Source: JBEKLJ01 sp050010255 (GTDB lineage: Bacteria > Acidobacteriota > Terriglobia > Bryobacterales > Bryobacteraceae). Taken from it: 8,308 nucleotides of DNA. A program made the position numbers and the translations under genes. Positions 4,292-8,308 of this stretch are shown piece by piece (within the stretch, counting starts at the first letter, position 1; each line of letters begins with the position of its first letter). The stretch is taken from contig JBEKLJ010000154.1 of the NCBI GenBank assembly GCA_050010255.1, positions 1 to 8,308 on the forward strand, read 5' to 3'. The notes under the pieces are model-generated. The model saw nothing but the letters and a program-made list of their open reading frames with translations. It did no database searches and was not told the origin of the DNA.

Positions 4292-7200
4292 TCACAACCC
4301 GCGCAGCCGCAGCCGGTAGAACAGGACGGGCGTGATCACGAGCGACAGCACCATCGATACCGCCACCCCTCCAATCACCGCAATCGCCAGCGGTTGGAGC
4401 AGTTGCGCCCCCGAGCCGACGCCCAGCGCGAGCGGCAGCATCCCGCACATCGTCGCCAGCGCAGTCATCAGGATGGGCCGGAGCCGCCGGCGTCCCGCCT
4501 GAAACACTGCATCGCGCAGAGCGTGCCCGCGCGCCGAGAAATACTGCTCGGCGTCCAGCATCAGAATGCCGTTCTTTTGCACAATGCCGACCACCATGAT
4601 CGTGCCCATGAAAGAGGCGATGTTGAGCGTCGAGCCGCTGAGGAAGAGCGCCAGCAGCGCGCCCGAAGCGCACAGAAGCGTCGCCACCAGGATGGCGATG
4701 GGGTGCGAGAAGGAGCGGAACTCGAACACCAGGATGATGAAGATCAGCAGGATCGAAGTCAGCAGCACCTGGGTGAGCGCCACGAAGGACTCGCGCTGGA
4801 TGCGGTAGAGCCCGCCGTACTCGATATCGGTGCCGGGCGGGATGCGCACCTCCTTCGGCAGCCGCGCCTGGATCTCGCTCATCGCCGAGCCCAGGTCGCG
4901 CCCCGCCAGCCGCGCCGTCACCGAGGACAGCTCCCGCAGATTGTCGCGCTGGATCTCCGTTTGGCCCTCCTCCACCTCGGCGTCCGCGATGCTCGACAGC
5001 GGCACCGTGTTCCCCGTCGGAGAGGTGATCAGAAGCGACTTCAGCTTCTCGATCGAGTTCCGGTAGGGCTCCGGGTAGCGCACGCGAATCCCGATGAGCC
5101 GGTTGCCGCGAATCATGTTCGAGGCCAGCTCGCCGTCCAGGATCGCCGACTCCAGGCTGGCGACGTCCTTCACGCCGAAACCGGCGCGCTGCGCCTTCTG
5201 CGAATCGACGCGGAAGTTGATCGTCGGGCCCACGACGATCGTCTGGTTCACCACGTCCACGACGCCCGCCACTTTCGGAAGCCACTGTTGCACGTCTCTG
5301 GCCGTGGCCTTGAACTTCTCCGGATCGTCGTTGAAGATCTTGATCTCGATCGGCTGCGGCGACCAGGCCAGGTCGCCGACGAGGTCCTCGAGAATGTGCG
5401 GGAACTCGACTTCGATGGCCGGCTGGCTGCGGGTGATCTTGCGGCGGAGCTCCGCGGTCACCTGCTCCAGCGAGCGCCGGCGGTCGCGCTTTAGCTTGAC
5501 CAGAAAGTCGCCGGTGTTCGGCTCGGCGATGGCCAGCGCCAGCCGCGCTCCGGTGCGGCGCGAGTAGCTCTCCACCTCCGGCGTCTCGCGCAGGAAGCCC
5601 TCGATGCGGCGGAGCACACGATCGGTCTCCTGAAGCGAGGTCCCGGGCGGCATGATGTAGTCGAGCACGAACGCGCCCTCGTCCATTTCGGGTAGAAAGC
5701 CGCTGCCGAGCCGGCTGTACAGCAGGACCGAGCCGGCCAGGACCACCGCCGCGCCCAGCAGGACGGCGCGCGTGTGGCCCAGCGCCCAGTGCAGCGCGGC
5801 CTCATACCGTGCCGTGCCCCAGCGCATGATGCGGCCCTCGCCCGCCTGCTCCGCGCGGTGCAACCGGGACAGCCCCACCTCGCCGGCCGGCTCTCCCTCG
5901 CGGTCTCCCGTCGCCGGCGAAAGTTCCCCGTTCCCGGCCGGGCGCCGGAAGAACACCCGCGCCAGCACCGGCGTGAAGAAGATGGCCAGGAATAGCGAAG
6001 CCAGCAGCGCCGTCACCATGGTCATGGCGAGCGCACGGAAGAACACCGCTGTGATGCCGCCCAGGAACACCAGCGGGACAAACACCATGATCGGAGTGAG
6101 CGTGGAGCCGATCAGCGCCGGGGTCAGCTCCCGGATCGCGTTCCCCGCCGCCTCGAACCGCGACTCGCCCAGCGACAGGTGCACGGTGATGTTCTCCACC
6201 ATCACGATCGCGTCGTCGATTACCACCCCGATTGACGCGGCCAGGCCCCCCAGCGTCATCAGGTTGAAACTCATGTGGAAGAGCTTCATGCACACGATCG
6301 CCACCAAGACGGCGATCGGGATCACCAGCGCCGCCACCACCGTGGTGCGCCAGCTCTTCAAGAACCCGACCAGCACGGCGATCGAGAGACCCAGGCCGAT
6401 CAGAATGCTGTCGCGCACGCTGCCGATGGAGTCCCGCACCAGGACGGACTGGTCATAGAAGGTTGACAGGCGGACATCCGGCGCCAGCGTCTTCTTGATC
6501 TCGAGGAGCTCGCGGTTGACCGCGTCGGCAATGGCCACCGCGTTCCCGTCCGGCTGCTGGAGCACGTTGACCAGCACCGCGGGCCGGCCGTCCGCGGTGA
6601 CGATGTTGTAGACGGGCCGCCCGCCCGGCGCCACCCGCGCCAGGTCCCGCACCAGCACCGGCGTGCCCCTCACCACGTCCACGACCGTGTTCTCGATGTC
6701 CTCCTTGCTGCGTACCAGCCCGGTAACGGTCGTCAGATACAGGTGGTAGTTCTCCTCGATCATGCCGGCCGGCTCAATGACGTTGTTGTTCCGGATGGAA
6801 TCCACGACCTTGGTCAGCGGCAGCCCGTAGGCGTTCAGCCGCCCGGGGTCCACCAGGATGTGGTACTCCGAAGGCTGGCCGCCGACGATCCGCGTCTCGG
6901 CCACCCCGGCCAGGCGGTACAAGCGCGGCGCGATGTCATAAAACGCCAGGTCCCACAGCTCGGCCGTGCTCCGCGTGTCCGAGGTAATGCTGAACCCAAT
7001 CATCGGGAACACCGAGAACGTCAGCCGGTTCACGTAGAAGCGCGACTCGGGCGGCAGCGTGGGCATGACCTGCGCGATCCGCCCCTGCACCAGGTGCAGG
7101 GCGTTGAGGATGTCCACGTCCCAGCGGAAGAACGCGCTGATCTCGGTCGAGCCGCGCGAGGTCACCGAGCGCACGTCGGTGATCCCGGGCACCAGGCGGA

Positions 7201-7417
7201 CCGCCTGCTCGATCGGGTGCGTCACCGTGAGCATCTGAACATCCACGGGCGCGATGCCGTTATCCACCAGGATGACGATGCGCGGGAAGTCGGTTTGAGG
7301 GAAGATCGCGATGGGCAGTTGGAACAGGAAGACCACGCCGGCCAGGGCGAAGCTGAGCACGATCAGGACGAGCGCGCGGCCGTGCGCCTCGACGAAGCCG
7401 GCCAGGCGGGCGGTCAT
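4292..7417 (-). CDS. RND-family efflux permease (HAE1/HME-like, inner-membrane pump)
   Basis: Proton-driven inner-membrane component of a tripartite efflux pump. The 1041-aa length and duplicated layout are typical. TM1 is at about 15-37, then a large periplasmic loop (about 40-333), TM2-TM6 between about 334 and 487, a cytoplasmic linker (about 491-548), TM7 at about 550-567, a second periplasmic loop (about 570-878), and TM8-TM12 between about 880 and 1034. TM4 holds IGVVIDDAIVMVEN with Asp401-Asp402, TM10 holds VQKNGILMLDAEQ with Lys948, and TM11 begins RLRPILMT, so the proton-relay residues are intact. MDEGAFVLDYIMPPGTSLQETD (580-599) and the RTG motif near 621 recall CzcA/CusA-type pumps, whereas the Asp-Asp pair is as in AcrB-type pumps. 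The substrate therefore cannot be named. The ATG at 7417 has GGAGG 10 nt upstream (complement of 7428-7432). It follows the adaptor gene by 40 nt, so the two form an operon. Confidence 0.95.
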   Translation of the reverse strand: MTARLAGFVEAHGRALVLIVLSFALAGVVFLFQLPIAIFPQTDFPRIVILVDNGIAPVDVQMLTVTHPIEQAVRLVPGITDVRSVTSRGSTEISAFFRWDVDILNALHLVQGRIAQVMPTLPPESRFYVNRLTFSVFPMIGFSITSDTRSTAELWDLAFYDIAPRLYRLAGVAETRIVGGQPSEYHILVDPGRLNAYGLPLTKVVDSIRNNNVIEPAGMIEENYHLYLTTVTGLVRSKEDIENTVVDVVRGTPVLVRDLARVAPGGRPVYNIVTADGRPAVLVNVLQQPDGNAVAIADAVNRELLEIKKTLAPDVRLSTFYDQSVLVRDSIGSVRDSILIGLGLSIAVLVGFLKSWRTTVVAALVIPIAVLVAIVCMKLFHMSFNLMTLGGLAASIGVVIDDAIVMVENITVHLSLGESRFEAAGNAIRELTPALIGSTLTPIMVFVPLVFLGGITAVFFRALAMTMVTALLASLFLAIFFTPVLARVFFRRPAGNGELSPATGDREGEPAGEVGLSRLHRAEQAGEGRIMRWGTARYEAALHWALGHTRAVLLGAAVVLAGSVLLYSRLGSGFLPEMDEGAFVLDYIMPPGTSLQETDRVLRRIEGFLRETPEVESYSRRTGARLALAIAEPNTGDFLVKLKRDRRRSLEQVTAELRRKITRSQPAIEVEFPHILEDLVGDLAWSPQPIEIKIFNDDPEKFKATARDVQQWLPKVAGVVDVVNQTIVVGPTINFRVDSQKAQRAGFGVKDVASLESAILDGELASNMIRGNRLIGIRVRYPEPYRNSIEKLKSLLITSPTGNTVPLSSIADAEVEEGQTEIQRDNLRELSSVTARLAGRDLGSAMSEIQARLPKEVRIPPGTDIEYGGLYRIQRESFVALTQVLLTSILLIFIILVFEFRSFSHPIAILVATLLCASGALLALFLSGSTLNIASFMGTIMVVGIVQKNGILMLDAEQYFSARGHALRDAVFQAGRRRLRPILMTALATMCGMLPLALGVGSGAQLLQPLAIAVIGGVAVSMVLSLVITPVLFYRLRLRGL

Positions 7418-7439
7418 CCGCGGCAGGCCTCCGCCGCGG
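7418..7439 (-). promoter_or_regulatory. Hairpin with the permease ribosome-binding site in its loop
   Basis: On the - strand CCGCGGC (complement of 7433-7439) and GCCGCGG (complement of 7418-7424) form a perfect 7-bp stem. The 8-nt loop contains GGAGG (complement of 7428-7432), and the stem directly abuts the permease ATG. This could restrain initiation until ribosomes finishing the adaptor gene open it. The regulatory role is inferred. Confidence 0.5.
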
Positions 7440-7457
7440 GCTCAGCCGGCAGGCGCG

Positions 7458-8308
7458 TCATTGCGGCCTCACCTCGGCGCCGTCAGGAACCCCATAGCCG
7501 CCCTCGACTATGACCACCTCTCCCGCCTTCAGCCCGCTCCTCACCTGCACCCTGCCGTTGGACACCTCGCCGGCCTCGATCTCGCGCCGGTGCGCGATCC
7601 GCCCCTGGTCCACCACCACCACGGTCCCCTTCGCCGTGCCCTCCGCGAACTCGACCGCCGCCTGCGGGACCACCAGGCTGCCGGGATCGCTTCCCGTCTG
7701 GATCGTGACCTCGCCAAAGACGTTGGCGCGCAGTGCGCGCGTTGGGTTCGGAATCTCGCACCAGACTTCGACGGTGCGGCGCGCCGGATCCACCGCCCGG
7801 TTGACCACCGTGACGCGGCCCGCGAAGACGGCAGCGGGCGAATCCGACGGCGAGAACGCGCACGCCTGCCCGCCGTGCAACGCCGCGGCCTTGGCCTCCG
7901 GCGCCTGCGCGCGTGCGATCACGGTTGAAAGGTCCATGACAACCAGCATGGGTGCATCCGGCTTCGCCATATCGCCGGGATACATGAACTGCTCGGTGAT
8001 GGTGCCGGCGAACGGGCTGCGGATTGCAGTGAACTGCAGTTGCGCCGCGGCGCCCGCCAGGCGGGCTTCGGCCTGCTCGAGCCGGCTCCGCGCCATCTGG
8101 ATGTCGCGCTGACCCGACTGGTGTTCCAGAAGATCGAGCGACTGCCGCGCTACTTCATACTCCGCCTTCGCCCGCGCCACGTCGGTCTCGGCCGTCAGCA
8201 GGTCTCGCCCCGGGATCGCGCCAGCTTTATACAGCTCCTCGCGCCGGTCATGGATCTTGCGTGCCTGGTTGAGCGCGGCCTCGGTGATGGAGAGTTGGCC
8301 GCGAGCCC
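7458..8308 (-). CDS. Periplasmic adaptor (membrane fusion protein, HlyD/AcrA type), 5' end outside window
   Basis: Adaptor linking the RND permease to an outer-membrane channel across the periplasm. The visible 282 residues begin in the alpha-helical hairpin, recognised by coiled-coil periodicity and LYKAGAIPGRDLLTAETDVARAKAEYEVA. The second half of the lipoyl (barrel-sandwich) domain follows, with FTAIRSPFAGTITEQFMYPGD at about 92-112. A beta-barrel domain covers about 120-205 (VNRAVDPARRTVEVWCEIPNP, then LRANVFGEVTI), and the membrane-proximal domain runs to the end (VVPQAAVEF, RVQVRSGLKAGEVVIVEGG). The frame stays open to the window edge and the residues there fit the family, so the GTG at 8180 is internal and not the start. 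The signal peptide and first lipoyl half lie outside. No His-rich metal-binding segment is seen in this part. It precedes the permease gene by 40 nt in the same direction, the common order for such pumps. Confidence 0.94.
   Translation of the reverse strand, partial: ARGQLSITEAALNQARKIHDRREELYKAGAIPGRDLLTAETDVARAKAEYEVARQSLDLLEHQSGQRDIQMARSRLEQAEARLAGAAAQLQFTAIRSPFAGTITEQFMYPGDMAKPDAPMLVVMDLSTVIARAQAPEAKAAALHGGQACAFSPSDSPAAVFAGRVTVVNRAVDPARRTVEVWCEIPNPTRALRANVFGEVTIQTGSDPGSLVVPQAAVEFAEGTAKGTVVVVDQGRIAHRREIEAGEVSNGRVQVRSGLKAGEVVIVEGGYGVPDGAEVRPQ

Noticed and set aside
4262..5494. Long open frame of 410 codons on the + strand opposite the RND permease
   Set aside because: Its product is rich in Arg, His and Gln with no recognisable domain; it is the antisense shadow of the permease gene.
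8178..8180. GTG as start of the membrane fusion protein
   Set aside because: The frame continues upstream to the window edge with typical adaptor coiled-coil sequence, so this Val is internal.
1..8308. Novel defence, mobile or biosynthetic system
   Set aside because: Every coding stretch matches a known housekeeping family or an RND efflux pair; no transposase, integrase, CRISPR repeat, tRNA or unknown gene is present.

Overview
High-GC bacterial chromosome. The window covers the distal end of the spc/alpha ribosomal-protein cluster on the + strand, followed by a convergent RND efflux operon on the - strand. The gene order map-infA-rpmJ-rpsM-rpsK-rpsD-rpoA-rplQ is widespread in bacteria outside the gamma-Proteobacteria. 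The RpoA and S4 sequences, the high GC and the HAE/HME-like efflux pump suggest an Acidobacteriota-type organism, perhaps Solibacter/Bryobacter-like. That placement is a judgement from sequence look only, not a database result.

Layout. Positions 1-448 hold the C-terminal part of methionine aminopeptidase (5' end outside the window). Then come infA (IF-1, 482-700), rpmJ (L36, 795-908), rpsM (S13, 952-1338), rpsK (S11, 1359-1772), rpsD (S4, 1920-2552), rpoA (RNA polymerase alpha, true start 2635, to 3747) and rplQ (L17, GTG start 3758, to 4228). A 63-bp convergent gap follows. On the - strand lie a complete RND permease (7417 to 4292) and, upstream of it, the C-terminal 282 residues of its periplasmic adaptor (8308 to 7458, 5' end outside the window).

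The + strand genes form one translation/transcription unit: initiation factor, small- and large-subunit proteins, polymerase alpha, and the enzyme that removes N-terminal Met from nascent chains. Spacing is uneven. The rpsM-rpsK and rpoA-rplQ gaps are 10-20 nt. The infA-rpmJ (94 nt), rpsK-rpsD (147 nt) and rpsD-rpoA (82 nt) gaps carry inverted and direct repeats that could be RNA structures or remnants of small dispersed repeats. The - strand pair would form the inner-membrane pump and adaptor of a tripartite efflux system; no outer-membrane channel gene is in view.

I see no mobile element, CRISPR array, tRNA or rRNA, and no clearly novel multi-gene system. The points most worth checking are the unusual IF-1, whose 30S-contacting loop has lost the usual Lys-Met-Arg, the structured and partly repeated spacers inside the ribosomal operon, the acidic tail on RpoA, and a hairpin that places the permease ribosome-binding site in its loop.
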